A stretch of 64,000 nucleotides of DNA from Allomesorhizobium sp043769475 (GTDB taxonomy: Bacteria > Pseudomonadota > Alphaproteobacteria > Rhizobiales > Rhizobiaceae). How positions within the stretch are numbered: the first letter of the stretch is position 1; every line of letters begins with the position of its first letter. Of the stretch, positions 8,906-17,376 are shown piece after piece. The position numbers and the translations under genes were made by a program. The notes under the pieces were generated by a model that saw only the letters and a list, made by a program, of their open reading frames with translations, was not told the origin of the DNA and ran no database searches. The DNA lies in NCBI RefSeq assembly GCF_043769475.1, contig NZ_CP171729.1, forward strand, positions 1,116,001 to 1,180,000, in the 5' to 3' direction.

Positions 8906-10093
8906 TCAGAGATGGGCAAGCCGCTCGGCGGAAGCCTCCGGCCCGCGGCGCAGGGAGGCGGCGAACCGCCGGCCGGTCATCAGGTTGACGCCGAGGTCGA
9001 TCAGGCCGACCGCCTCCCCGTCGCCGGCAACGTCGGTCGCCACCACCGGCAGGTTTGCCGACACAGAGCGCCGGACGAGCGCCTCGGCCTCCGGGAGGGG
9101 AACCTGCGAGCGGTCGAGCAGCCGCGCCGCCGGAAGTTTCAATAGCGCGACGCCGCGGCTGCGCATCGTTTCGAGTTCCTCCGGCGATCCGGACCAGCCT
9201 TCGGCGGCGAGCCGGGCGCCGGTGGCGGCAAGAAGCGCCAGCGCCTGGCCATGCTGCCCGTCGGTAATGACGGCGGCCGGCGCGGACAGCACGAGGCTGC
9301 GCGCCAGTTGGGGATGCTGGCCAAGCAGCGTGAGCACCGTGGCGAATTCGGCGCCGTCGTCGAGCAACGCGCCGGATATGGCGACATGCAGCGGAGCCGC
9401 CTCGCCGGACGGGTGGGACGGGCGGTCGAGGGCGGCTGCCGCCGCCGCTACCATGAGCCGCTCGCAGGATGCCGACGCGATGCCCGGCAGGTCGAAATCG
9501 GCGCGGCCGAGTTCGATCTGTTCGCCGCCCGGCAGATCGGCAAGGGCGACCGCCTCGTGGCCGACCGCAGCCCCTTGCGAGATGGAGATGATAGGCTGGA
9601 GGCCAATCGCAATGCGCCCGGATGCGAGCGCGCGCTGGACGGCTGCGCGGCGCGAGGGGTCGAAGTCGGCTGCGTCCCCGGTTCCGACGAGGCGGGCGGC
9701 CGGATGCGGCACGATGGTCGCGCTTCTGGGGTGGGCGGCCGGCCTTGCATGGCGCGACGGCAGGCTAGCGGCCAGCGTTTCGAGCCTGCGCGACAGCGAT
9801 GCGTCGATCTCGCCGATGGTAACGGCGTCGCCGTCGCTGCGCGCCGAAAAATCGCGCAGCGCAGCCTCGACCGAAAGCGCCAGGCGGCGGATCTCTCCGG
9901 CCGAACGATTGGCGCGCGCCAGCGCGATGGAGCCAAAGGCGGCGGCCACTGCGGCCAGCGTGAGCGCCGCGGCGCAGGTGGCGAGCACGATCTCCTCAAG
10001 CGCCCGGCCGCTGCCGACCATGCCCTGCAGGAAATAATAGGACAGGCCGCACAGCAACCCGGCCGAGGCGACGACAGACAATCCGCGCGGCAT
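8906..10093 (-). CDS. Degenerate EAL-domain membrane protein
   Basis: About 395 residues. Two hydrophobic segments near the N-terminus (SVVASAGLLCGLSYYFLQGMV and VLATCAAALTLAAVAAAFG) suggest membrane anchoring, then a short coiled region, then a divergent EAL-type barrel from about residue 155 (LASGRIAIGLQPIISISQGAAVGHEAVAL). The catalytic Glu-Ala-Leu reads Glu-Ala-Val, and the DDFGTGYSS loop is absent. It is therefore unlikely to hydrolyse cyclic di-GMP; it may bind it or serve as a scaffold. The ATG at 10093 (GGGGAAAG upstream) is preferred over starts at 10144 and 10168. Divergent from the HAD gene. Confidence 0.75.
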   Translation of the reverse strand: MPRGLSVVASAGLLCGLSYYFLQGMVGSGRALEEIVLATCAAALTLAAVAAAFGSIALARANRSAGEIRRLALSVEAALRDFSARSDGDAVTIGEIDASLSRRLETLAASLPSRHARPAAHPRSATIVPHPAARLVGTGDAADFDPSRRAAVQRALASGRIAIGLQPIISISQGAAVGHEAVALADLPGGEQIELGRADFDLPGIASASCERLMVAAAAAALDRPSHPSGEAAPLHVAISGALLDDGAEFATVLTLLGQHPQLARSLVLSAPAAVITDGQHGQALALLAATGARLAAEGWSGSPEELETMRSRGVALLKLPAARLLDRSQVPLPEAEALVRRSVSANLPVVATDVAGDGEAVGLIDLGVNLMTGRRFAASLRRGPEASAERLAHL

Positions 10094-10229
10094 ACTCTGA
10101 AACTTTCCCCGCAAGCGCCCCGGCGCTTCCCGAAAACCCCGCATCGGGCGAGCCCGACGCCCGGCCAATTTCGCATGCCGCGCGGCGGCTGTCAGCCGAA
10201 AGCTCGTGACAGGGTGAAGAGGTTCGGTT

Positions 10230-10268
10230 AATTGCGGGCCGGCCCGGGCGAGCGGCCGGCCCGCAATT
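10230..10268. repeat. 15-bp-arm perfect inverted repeat upstream of the HAD gene
   Basis: AATTGCGGGCCGGCC (10230-10244) is exactly complementary to 10254-10268, with a 9-base loop. It lies 28 bases before the HAD start codon in the divergent promoter region and has no T tract, so it is not a normal terminator. It could be an operator or a hairpin in the HAD-ribF leader. Confidence 0.8.
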
Positions 10269-10296
10269 CGAGTAGCGACTGCACGAGGAACAAATC

Positions 10297-11157
10297 ATGG
10301 CGGCTTCGCCCGAAAACATCGCATCGCTGGACGCCGTCGCCGGCAGGTATGCGGCGCTGCTCTGCGATGTGTGGGGCGTGGTCCACAATGGCGTCGACGC
10401 CTTTCCCGACGCAAGTGCTGCGCTGAAGCGGGCGCGCGACAAGGGCGTCGCGGTGGTGCTGATCACCAATTCGCCGCGCCCGCACGAAGGCGTCGAGGCG
10501 CAGCTCAGGACGCTCGGCGTGCCGGACGATGCCTGGGACCGCGTCGTCACCTCCGGCGACGTGACGCGCGACCTGATCCGCGAAGCGCCGCGAAAACTGT
10601 TCCACCTCGGGCCGGAGCGCGAACTCGCGATCTATGACGGCATCGATGTCGAACTGGTCGAGGAATTCGAGGCGCAGGCGGTGGTCTGCACCGGGCTGTT
10701 CGACGACGAGACGGAGACGCCGGAGGAATATGCCGAAATGCTGCGGCGTTTCCGGTCGCGCAACCTGCCCTTCATCTGCGCCAATCCCGATATCGTGGTG
10801 GAGCGCGGGGAGCGGCTGATCTGGTGCGCCGGCGCGCTGGCGCGGGATTACGCGCAGCTCGGTGGCCGCACGCTGGTTTCGGGCAAGCCGCACCGGCCGA
10901 TCTACGAAGCGGCGTTGAAGGCGGCGAGCGAGGTGCTCGGCCGCGAGATCGCCCGCTCCGAGGCGCTGGCGATCGGCGACGGTATGCTGACCGACATCAA
11001 GGGCGCGGCCGACCAGGGCATCGGCGCGCTCTACGTCTCCGGCGGCATCCACGCCAGCGACTACGGCCATCCGCTTGCGCCCGACCAGGAGCGCCTGGCG
11101 GAGTTCCTGGCCAAGCACGGCGCGACCCCCGTCGCCACCATTCCGCGGCTGCGTTAG
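10297..11157 (+). CDS. HAD-superfamily IIA hydrolase (TIGR01459 type)
   Basis: 286 residues. HAD motif I appears as LLCDVWGVVHNG (Asp-Val-Trp in place of the usual Asp-x-Asp), motif II as VLITNSPRP, the lysine motif as VSGKPHRPIY and motif III as IGDGMLTDIKGA. This is the NagD-like class with a C2 cap. Such enzymes dephosphorylate small sugar or nucleotide phosphates in the cytoplasm; the alphaproteobacterial subgroup is unassigned. GAGGAAC lies just before the ATG. It is followed 11 bases later by ribF, a pairing that suggests flavin metabolism, perhaps a phosphatase acting on a riboflavin intermediate, but that is inference. Confidence 0.9.
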   Translation: MAASPENIASLDAVAGRYAALLCDVWGVVHNGVDAFPDASAALKRARDKGVAVVLITNSPRPHEGVEAQLRTLGVPDDAWDRVVTSGDVTRDLIREAPRKLFHLGPERELAIYDGIDVELVEEFEAQAVVCTGLFDDETETPEEYAEMLRRFRSRNLPFICANPDIVVERGERLIWCAGALARDYAQLGGRTLVSGKPHRPIYEAALKAASEVLGREIARSEALAIGDGMLTDIKGAADQGIGALYVSGGIHASDYGHPLAPDQERLAEFLAKHGATPVATIPRLR

Positions 11158-11168
11158 GCGTCTGCGCG

Positions 11169-12146
11169 ATGGGCTTCAGGCGCATTCCCGGCGATGAGAG
11201 GCTGCCAGCTTCCCTGCGAGGCGGCGTGGTGGCGATCGGCAATTTCGACGGAGTGCACCGCGGCCACCAGTCCGTGCTGGAGCGCGCGCTGGATGAAGCG
11301 CGCCGCCGCGGCGCGCCGGCTCTGGTGCTGACCTTCGAGCCGCATCCGCGAAAAGTGTTTCGCCCCGATGTGCCGCTGTTCATCCTGACGCCGCCGCCGA
11401 TGAAGGCGCGGCTGCTGGCCGATCTGGGTTTCGACGCGGTCGTGGAGCAGGCGTTCACGCGCGACTTCGCCAGCCTCGACGCCGAGGCGTTCGTGACCAG
11501 GGTGCTCGAGGAAAACCTCGGCATCAGCCATTCGGTGACCGGCTTCGACTTCCATTTCGGCAAGAACCGGCAGGGCGGCCCGGCCTATCTGATGGCAGCG
11601 GGAGAGCGGCACGGTTTCGGCGTGACGCTGGTCGATGCTTTTCGCGACGAGGGCGCCGAGATCGTTTCCTCCAGCCGCATACGCGAGCTGCTTGCTGAGG
11701 GCGACGTGGCGCAAGCCGCCGGCCTGCTCGGCTACCGCTTCACAATCGAGGCGGAGGTGACCCAGGGAAAACAGCTCGGCCGCACGCTGGGCTTTCCGAC
11801 GGCCAACATGGTCCTGCCGCCGGAGGCCGAACTGAAACACGGCATCTATGCGGTAAGGCTGCGCCGCGCCGACGGTTCCCTGCATGACGGGGTGGCGAGT
11901 TTCGGCCGCCGCCCGACCGTCGACGAAAACGGCGCACCGTTGCTCGAGACGTTCGTGTTTGACCATTCCGGCGATTTTTACGGCGAAACCTGCCAAGTGT
12001 CGCTGTTCGGCTATTTGCGCGGCGAAGTGAAATTCGACGGGCTCGACGCGCTGGTGGTGCAGATGAAGCGCGACGAGGAAGAGGCGAGGGCGCTCTTGGC
12101 CAGCGTCAGCCCGCTCAGCGAACTGGATGCGAAGGTGGCGTTTTAG
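11169..12146 (+). CDS. ribF: Bifunctional riboflavin kinase/FAD synthetase
   Basis: 325 residues. The N-terminal nucleotidyltransferase half shows GNFDGVHRGHQ (FMN adenylyltransferase signature) near residue 22 and TGFDFHFGKNRQG. The C-terminal riboflavin kinase half begins near residue 190 and shows GRTLGFPTANM with the PTAN metal/ATP motif. It converts riboflavin to FMN and then FAD in the cytoplasm. The start ATG at 11169 follows the HAD stop by 11 bases, so the two are co-transcribed. Length is normal for the family. Confidence 0.97.
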   Translation: MGFRRIPGDERLPASLRGGVVAIGNFDGVHRGHQSVLERALDEARRRGAPALVLTFEPHPRKVFRPDVPLFILTPPPMKARLLADLGFDAVVEQAFTRDFASLDAEAFVTRVLEENLGISHSVTGFDFHFGKNRQGGPAYLMAAGERHGFGVTLVDAFRDEGAEIVSSSRIRELLAEGDVAQAAGLLGYRFTIEAEVTQGKQLGRTLGFPTANMVLPPEAELKHGIYAVRLRRADGSLHDGVASFGRRPTVDENGAPLLETFVFDHSGDFYGETCQVSLFGYLRGEVKFDGLDALVVQMKRDEEEARALLASVSPLSELDAKVAF

Positions 12147-12164
12147 TGAGCAGGTTGCGATCCG

Positions 12165-12599
12165 CTACCGAAGAAACCGTGCGTCAATCGGATGGGCCGT
12201 CGTGCTGACAATGCCGATCCCCTCGCGGCCCAGCAATGCTGGATTGAGCAGATAGTTCTTCGTGAACGGAACTATGACGCACGGAATTTCCATCACCGCA
12301 TGCTTGCCGGCGGCGATGAAATTCGTGCCAATCTGTCTGGTTGCGGCCAGATCGTCCCGCCAGTTCGACGGCAAGTCCGGAACGCTGATGCTCACGGTGT
12401 CAGGCGCCTGGATTTCCAGAAGCTGGTAAGTCGGCGGCAGATCGTCGGCATCGATGTGCACGAGAATCTCCAGCAGCGCTGTGGCGGGATGATCTGCGCA
12501 ATAGACGACGGGCGTGTTTTTAACATTCCAGCGACCGGCACTGACTATGCCGCCTCGGCCCGATAAATCAGCGAAGCTGGAAATCCGCCATAGGCGCAT
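12165..12599 (-). CDS. RES-domain toxin (NAD-degrading type)
   Basis: 144 residues of RES fold: MRLWRISSFADLSGRGGIVSAGRWN carries the conserved Arg and the GRWN turn, YCADHPATALLEILVH supplies the conserved Glu helix, and the C-terminus has the usual hydrophobic strands. RES toxins consume NAD+, mimicking ADP-ribosyltransferases (known for the family). Its ATG follows the antitoxin's TAG with no gap and has no ribosome site of its own, so it is translationally coupled to the antitoxin gene. The pair forms a classic antitoxin-first module. Confidence 0.9.
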   Translation of the reverse strand: MRLWRISSFADLSGRGGIVSAGRWNVKNTPVVYCADHPATALLEILVHIDADDLPPTYQLLEIQAPDTVSISVPDLPSNWRDDLAATRQIGTNFIAAGKHAVMEIPCVIVPFTKNYLLNPALLGREGIGIVSTTAHPIDARFLR

Positions 12600-13049
12600 C
12601 TAGGAGAACATTCCGTAGTCGATACGATGGAGTTCCTCTTCAACGAGAGTAGCTCCGGTCTCCGACTGTAGGAGTTCAATGGGGGCCTCGTTGAGTACTC
12701 TGCTTCGCTTGCGCAACCAACGCTGGGCTTTTTCATGATTGGCAAAAACACGATCTGCCATCGCTGAAATTCTTTCAAGCCGCAGCACGCGATCGGATTC
12801 AGACGTGGTCAGGCGCTGATTGAGTTCTTTCCGGCGCGCCAGCGTTCGACGCGGAGCAACGATCCTGTAGATTTCGTCGTTGGTGAAACCGAGCGCTTTC
12901 AAATTGTCGATGCTGTCGGGGGGAAGCTGAAACCTTCCCGGGGCGACCTCGCCTTCCCGAAACCCGCCATGCGGCGTGCTGATCTGCTCCCATGCTCCGG
13001 AAGTGGGAGATTTGTCCTTGGGCTTTCGAACCTGACCTGCCTTCGCCAT
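12600..13049 (-). CDS. Xre/MbcA/ParS-type antitoxin (DUF2384)
   Basis: 149 residues. The C-terminal third (MADRVFANHEKAQRWLRKRSRVLNEAPIELLQSETGATLVEEELHRIDYG, about residues 96-147) is the DUF2384 toxin-binding domain. The middle part (LKALGFTNDEIYRIVAPRRTLARRKEL) is a divergent helix-turn-helix. It neutralises the RES toxin encoded immediately downstream and usually represses the operon. AAGGAAC before the ATG is a good ribosome site. Its N-terminal 40 residues are Pro/Gly/Lys-rich and probably flexible. Confidence 0.9.
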   Translation of the reverse strand: MAKAGQVRKPKDKSPTSGAWEQISTPHGGFREGEVAPGRFQLPPDSIDNLKALGFTNDEIYRIVAPRRTLARRKELNQRLTTSESDRVLRLERISAMADRVFANHEKAQRWLRKRSRVLNEAPIELLQSETGATLVEEELHRIDYGMFS

Positions 13050-13104
13050 CGAAGTGTTCCTTGCCAGTTGCCCATGAATATAGGCGCAAATGGCACAGAA
13101 CGCA

Positions 13105-13123
13105 AAAGGGCGAAATGCCCTTT
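13105..13123. promoter_or_regulatory. Palindrome upstream of the toxin-antitoxin pair
   Basis: AAAGGGC (13105-13111) and GCCCTTT (13117-13123) flank GAAAT, 56 bases before the antitoxin start. It may be the autoregulatory operator of the RES/Xre module, although a hairpin with T-rich ends could equally act as a terminator between this module and ileS. Confidence 0.35.
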
Positions 13124-13339
13124 ATTCCCGGCCGCGTCTCCGCTAAAAGCGCCGCCATGACATTTTTCGCGCGCTTCATAGCTGCCATACGAATTACTAG
13201 CCCGGTCTTCCGGACGGCCTGAGTTTCTGCAGGCTGCCGGAGGCTCCGGGAGTTTTTTGGCGGCGCGCTCTCGCGCTTTTCCCAGATCGTGATAGTTGAA
13301 CGCCCGAGGCCGCACGCGGCCGGGCAAACTCATGGCTAG

Positions 13340-16300
13340 ATGATGACCGACACGTCCGAAAAGATCGATTATTCGAAAACGCTCTATCTACCGCAGACGG
13401 AATTTCCGATGCGCGCCGGGCTGCCCGAAAGGGAGCCGCTGCTGGTCAAGCGCTGGCAGGATATGGGCATGTACAAGCGCCTGCGCGAGGACGCCGCCGG
13501 CCGCGAGAAATACGTGCTGCATGACGGCCCGCCCTACGCCAACGGCAACATCCATATCGGGCACGCGCTGAACAAGATCTTGAAGGACGTCATCACCCGT
13601 TCGTTCCAGATGCGCGGCTACGATAGCAACTACGTGCCCGGCTGGGACTGCCACGGCCTGCCGATCGAATGGAAGATCGAAGAGGAGAACTACCGCTCCA
13701 AGGGCAAGGCGAAGCCTGACCTTTCCGAGCCGGCTGCGATGATCGAGTTCCGCAAGGAATGCCGCGCCTATGCGGAAAAGTGGATCAACGTCCAGGGCGA
13801 GGAGTTCCAGCGGCTTGGCGTGGTCGGCGATTTCGACAATCCGTACCTGACCATGGCGTATCATGCCGAGGCGCGGATTGCCGGCGAGTTGTTGAAATTC
13901 GCGATGAGCGGGCAGCTCTATCGCGGCTCGAAGCCGGTGATGTGGAGCGTGGTGGAGCGCACCGCGCTGGCTGAGGCCGAGGTCGAGTACCAGGATTACG
14001 AGAGCGACACGATCTGGGTGAAGTTTCCGGTGGTGGAGGCGGAAATCGCCGAGACGCGTCGGAAAAATGACCCGGATAGAGCGGCGCTCCGGCTAGGGCA
14101 ATTGAAGTCGGCATCGGTTCTCATCTGGACGACGACTCCTTGGACGATCCCGGGCAATCGGGCTGTGAGTTACTCCCCTCGGATAGAGTACGGCCTCTAT
14201 GAAGTGTCGACGGCGGAGAATTCCTTTGGCCCGCAGCCGGGCGACAAACTTGTTCTGGCGAATGCGCTCGTCGACGACTGCGCAGCCAAGGCAAAGGTCA
14301 CTTTGGCTCTGCTCACGCACCTTGAGAAGTCGGAACTTGCATCGATGACACTGGCTCACCCGCTGGCGGGTTGGCGCCCCTCCTCCCCCCTTGCGGGGGA
14401 GCTGTCGGCGGAGCCGGCGGAAGGGGGTGGAGACGAAGCGCTCGGTTCTTCGCGGACACAGTATTCTGCACCACCCCCACCCGGCCCTTCGGGCCACCCT
14501 CCCCGCAAGGGGGAGGGAGGGCAACCCTATTCTTTCCCCGTCCCGCTGCTCCCCGGCGAGCATGTCACCGACGACGCCGGCACTGGCTTCGTCCACACAG
14601 CGCCTAGCCATGGCCGCGAGGATTTTGACGCCTGGACGGATGCGGCGCGGGAGCTTGAGGCGAGGGGGATCGAGACAGGAATCCCCTTCACGGTCGACGA
14701 TGCCGGCTTTTTCACCAAGGACGCGCCCGGCTTTGGGCCGGACCGTCCGGGCGGGGCGGCGCGCGTTGTCGACGACAACGGCAAGAAGGGCGACGCCAAC
14801 AAGGCGGTCATCGACGCGCTGATCGAGAACAACATGCTGTTCGCGCGCGGGCGGCTTAAGCACCAGTACCCGCATAGCTGGCGTTCGAAGAAGCCGGTGA
14901 TCTTCCGCAACACGCCGCAGTGGTTTGTCCATATGGACAAGGAGTTGGGCGGGTTTGGTGCGATTGGCCAATCGCCGAAGCCCGACACGCTCCGCTCCCG
15001 TGCCCTTGCCGCCATCGACGCGACGCGTTTCGTTCCCGCCGCCGGGCAGACGCGGCTGCGCGCCATGATCGAGGAGCGGCCGGACTGGGTGCTGTCGCGC
15101 CAGCGCGCCTGGGGCGTGCCGATCGCGATCTTCGCCGATGCCGACGGCAATGTGCTGAAGGACGAGGCGGTCAATGCCCGCATCGTCGAGGCATTCGAGA
15201 AAGAGGGCGCCGACGCCTGGTTCGCGGAAGGCGCGCGCGAGCGTTTTCTCGGCAGCCGAGCCAACGAGCCGTGGACGATGGTCAAGGACATCCTCGACGT
15301 CTGGTTCGATTCGGGCTCGACGCACGTCTTCACGCTGGAGGACAGGCCCGACCTGAAATGGCCGGCCGACGTCTATCTAGAAGGCTCCGACCAGCATCGC
15401 GGCTGGTTCCACTCGTCGCTGCTCGAAAGCTGCGGCACGCGCGGCCGCGCGCCATACGACACAGTCGTCACCCATGGCTTCACCATGGACGAGGACGGGC
15501 GGAAAATGTCGAAGTCGCTCGGCAACACGGTCGTTCCGCAGGACGTGATGAAGCAGTCGGGCGCCGACATTCTGCGCCTGTGGGTGATGACGACCGATTA
15601 TTGGGAAGACCAGCGGCTCGGCAAGAACGTGCTGCAGACCAATATCGACGCTTATCGCAAGCTGCGGAATACGATCCGCTGGATGCTCGGCACGCTCGCG
15701 CATGACGAGGCCGACGTCGTGCCGGTGAAGGAGATGCCGGAACTGGAGCAGCTGATGCTGCACCGGCTGGCGGAGATCGACGAGATCGTGCGCGCCGGCT
15801 ACGACGCCTTCGAATTCAAGCGCATCACGCGGGCGCTGATCGATTTCATGGTGGTCGAGCTTTCGGCCTTCTATTTCGATATCCGCAAGGACGCGCTCTA
15901 CTGCGACGCGCCGTCGAGCGTGAAGCGCAAATCGGCGGTGCAAGTGGTGCGCCATCTGTTCGATCACCTCGCGACCTGGCTGGCGCCGATGCTGCCCTTC
16001 ACCATGGAAGAGGCCTGGCTGGAGCGCTATCCCGACGCCGAGTCCGTGCATCTGGAGCAGTTCCGCGCCGTGCCTTCCGACTGGAAGAACGAGGCGCTGG
16101 CGGAGAAATGGAAAAAGATCCGGCAGGTCCGGCGCGTCGTCACCGGTGCGCTGGAGATCGAACGGGCGAAGAAGACAATCGGCTCGTCGCTGGAGGCGGT
16201 GCCGGCGGTCTATATGGACAACACCGCGCTCGAAACCGCCATCCGCGACGTCGACATGGCCGAAATGGCGATCACCAGCGACCTCGTCATCTCGCACGAA

Positions 16301-16501
16301 AGCGCCCCGGCGGACGGCTTCAGGCTTGACGATGTGGCGGGCGTTGCGGTCGTCGTCGAGAAGGCGGCGGAACGCGGGCTGGTCAAGTGCGCGCGCTCCT
16401 GGCGCTACACCGGCGATGTCGGCAGCGACCGGGAGTTTCCGGACGTTTCGGCCCGCGACGCGGCCGCACTCAGGGAACTGCAGGCGCTGGGCCGGCTGTA
16501 A
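13340..16501 (+). CDS. ileS: Isoleucyl-tRNA synthetase with repeat-derived insertion
   Basis: 1053 residues, longer than usual for alphaproteobacterial IleRS (typically under 1000). It charges tRNA-Ile and edits misactivated valine. HIGH is at residues 72-75 and KMSKS at 722-726; editing-domain landmarks such as WTTTPWTIPGN and DDAGTGFVHTAPSHG are intact. Residues about 346-394 are not IleRS sequence but the in-frame translation of a palindromic repeat at 14378-14522 (Pro/Gly/Ser-rich). The normal chain resumes at YSFPVPLLPGEHVT. ATG at 13340 is followed by another ATG; either could be used. Stands alone between a toxin-antitoxin pair and a lipoprotein gene. Confidence 0.97.
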   Translation: MMTDTSEKIDYSKTLYLPQTEFPMRAGLPEREPLLVKRWQDMGMYKRLREDAAGREKYVLHDGPPYANGNIHIGHALNKILKDVITRSFQMRGYDSNYVPGWDCHGLPIEWKIEEENYRSKGKAKPDLSEPAAMIEFRKECRAYAEKWINVQGEEFQRLGVVGDFDNPYLTMAYHAEARIAGELLKFAMSGQLYRGSKPVMWSVVERTALAEAEVEYQDYESDTIWVKFPVVEAEIAETRRKNDPDRAALRLGQLKSASVLIWTTTPWTIPGNRAVSYSPRIEYGLYEVSTAENSFGPQPGDKLVLANALVDDCAAKAKVTLALLTHLEKSELASMTLAHPLAGWRPSSPLAGELSAEPAEGGGDEALGSSRTQYSAPPPPGPSGHPPRKGEGGQPYSFPVPLLPGEHVTDDAGTGFVHTAPSHGREDFDAWTDAARELEARGIETGIPFTVDDAGFFTKDAPGFGPDRPGGAARVVDDNGKKGDANKAVIDALIENNMLFARGRLKHQYPHSWRSKKPVIFRNTPQWFVHMDKELGGFGAIGQSPKPDTLRSRALAAIDATRFVPAAGQTRLRAMIEERPDWVLSRQRAWGVPIAIFADADGNVLKDEAVNARIVEAFEKEGADAWFAEGARERFLGSRANEPWTMVKDILDVWFDSGSTHVFTLEDRPDLKWPADVYLEGSDQHRGWFHSSLLESCGTRGRAPYDTVVTHGFTMDEDGRKMSKSLGNTVVPQDVMKQSGADILRLWVMTTDYWEDQRLGKNVLQTNIDAYRKLRNTIRWMLGTLAHDEADVVPVKEMPELEQLMLHRLAEIDEIVRAGYDAFEFKRITRALIDFMVVELSAFYFDIRKDALYCDAPSSVKRKSAVQVVRHLFDHLATWLAPMLPFTMEEAWLERYPDAESVHLEQFRAVPSDWKNEALAEKWKKIRQVRRVVTGALEIERAKKTIGSSLEAVPAVYMDNTALETAIRDVDMAEMAITSDLVISHESAPADGFRLDDVAGVAVVVEKAAERGLVKCARSWRYTGDVGSDREFPDVSARDAAALRELQALGRL
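14378..14522. repeat. Palindromic repeat inserted in frame in ileS
   Basis: The ends are complementary: CTCCTCCCCCCTTGCGGGG near 14380-14399 matches CCCCGCAAGGGGGAGGGAG near 14501-14519. Inner arms GGGGGTGG (14423-14430) and CCACCCCC (14471-14478) also pair. The whole therefore folds as an imperfect palindrome of about 145 bp. CTCCCC-TTGCGGGGAG units are common intergenic palindromes in rhizobia (from memory). Here it keeps the reading frame through the IleRS editing domain. Confidence 0.85.
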
Positions 16502-16514
16502 CCGGTGCAAAAAC

Positions 16515-16550
16515 GCAACGGCGGCCGGCGCATTGCCGGCCGCGCGTTGC
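16515..16550 (+). terminator. Hairpin after ileS
   Basis: GCGGCCGGC (16521-16529) pairs with 16535-16543, extended by GCAACG (16515-16520) with CGTTGC (16545-16550) across one bulged base. It begins 13 bases after the ileS stop. The T tract is weak (CGTTAAC), so termination may be Rho-assisted. Confidence 0.5.
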
Positions 16551-16677
16551 CGTTAACAAATGGTTGAGGTAGAAGCGCGAAACTCCGGCCGACAAATTGT
16601 CGCCGGATTTTCATCGGATGGACATAGCCGGCAAGACTCGGCTTTTGGGTCGCCAACAATCGCGAGGCGGGGGTTCA

Positions 16678-17373
16678 GTGAAGTTTTCTGGCAAGATCGT
16701 GGGCAATCGGGCACGGCTGGCGGTACTTTCGCCGCTGCTCGTTTCCGGCCTCGCGCTTTCGGGGTGCATGGGTTCGCCGACCTACGGCACGGACAAGACC
16801 GCCAACGAACAGCTCGTCGGCGACGTGACGGGCATCCTTTCGCTCGGCCCCAAGCAGCGCCCGCGGATCGACTACAAGCCGCGCCCGGAACTGGTCAAGC
16901 CGTCTCCCGCCGCCGTGCAGAACCTTCCGCCGCCGCAGGATTCCGTCGCCACCGTGGGAAACCCGAACTGGCCGGAATCGCCGGAGCAGAAGCGGGCAAG
17001 GGTCGTGGCCAACGCGACCGAGAACCGCGACAAGCCCGGCTTCAGGCCCGAGATCGTCAACGACATTGTCGACGGACCGGCTACGTCGACGCCGCGCGCT
17101 CGCTCGGCCAAGGCCGACGATTCTGGCATAATGTCGCCCGTCGCGGCCGAGCAGGAGAGCGAAGCCTTCAAGAAGAAGCTCGTCGAAACGCGCCAGGGCA
17201 GTCCGACCTCGCGCAAATATCTGAGCGAGCCGCCGCTTGTCTATCGCCAGCCGTCCGAGACGGCGCCGACGGACGATATCGGCGAGGACGAAGTCAAGAA
17301 GGAACGCCGCCGCAAGGCCGCGGCCCGCAAGGGCGGCGATTGGTCCTGGCGCGACCTGATACCGGGCGTGTGA
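16678..17373 (+). CDS. Lipoprotein of unknown function
   Basis: A 231-residue predicted lipoprotein. From the GTG at 16678 (GAGGCGGGGG upstream) the product starts KFSGKIVGNRARLAVLSPLL and has a lipobox LSGC with the acylated Cys at residue 30. The mature part is Pro/Lys-rich and mostly disordered, with a basic end (KKERRRKAAARKGGDWSWRDLIPGV). Similar small lipoproteins with a DWSWRDLIPG-like end are found near tadA in rhizobia as far as I recall, but no function is known. The upstream extension to 16597 adds no signal-peptide features and is rejected. Converges with tadA, 3 bases away. Confidence 0.75.
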   Translation: MKFSGKIVGNRARLAVLSPLLVSGLALSGCMGSPTYGTDKTANEQLVGDVTGILSLGPKQRPRIDYKPRPELVKPSPAAVQNLPPPQDSVATVGNPNWPESPEQKRARVVANATENRDKPGFRPEIVNDIVDGPATSTPRARSAKADDSGIMSPVAAEQESEAFKKKLVETRQGSPTSRKYLSEPPLVYRQPSETAPTDDIGEDEVKKERRRKAAARKGGDWSWRDLIPGV

Positions 17374-17376
17374 TTA

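Noticed and set aside
14093..15325. Long minus-strand open frame opposite ileS
   Set aside because: It is the shadow of GC-rich codon use in ileS; no ribosome site or family features, while the plus strand has all IleRS motifs. The same holds for 15377-16510.
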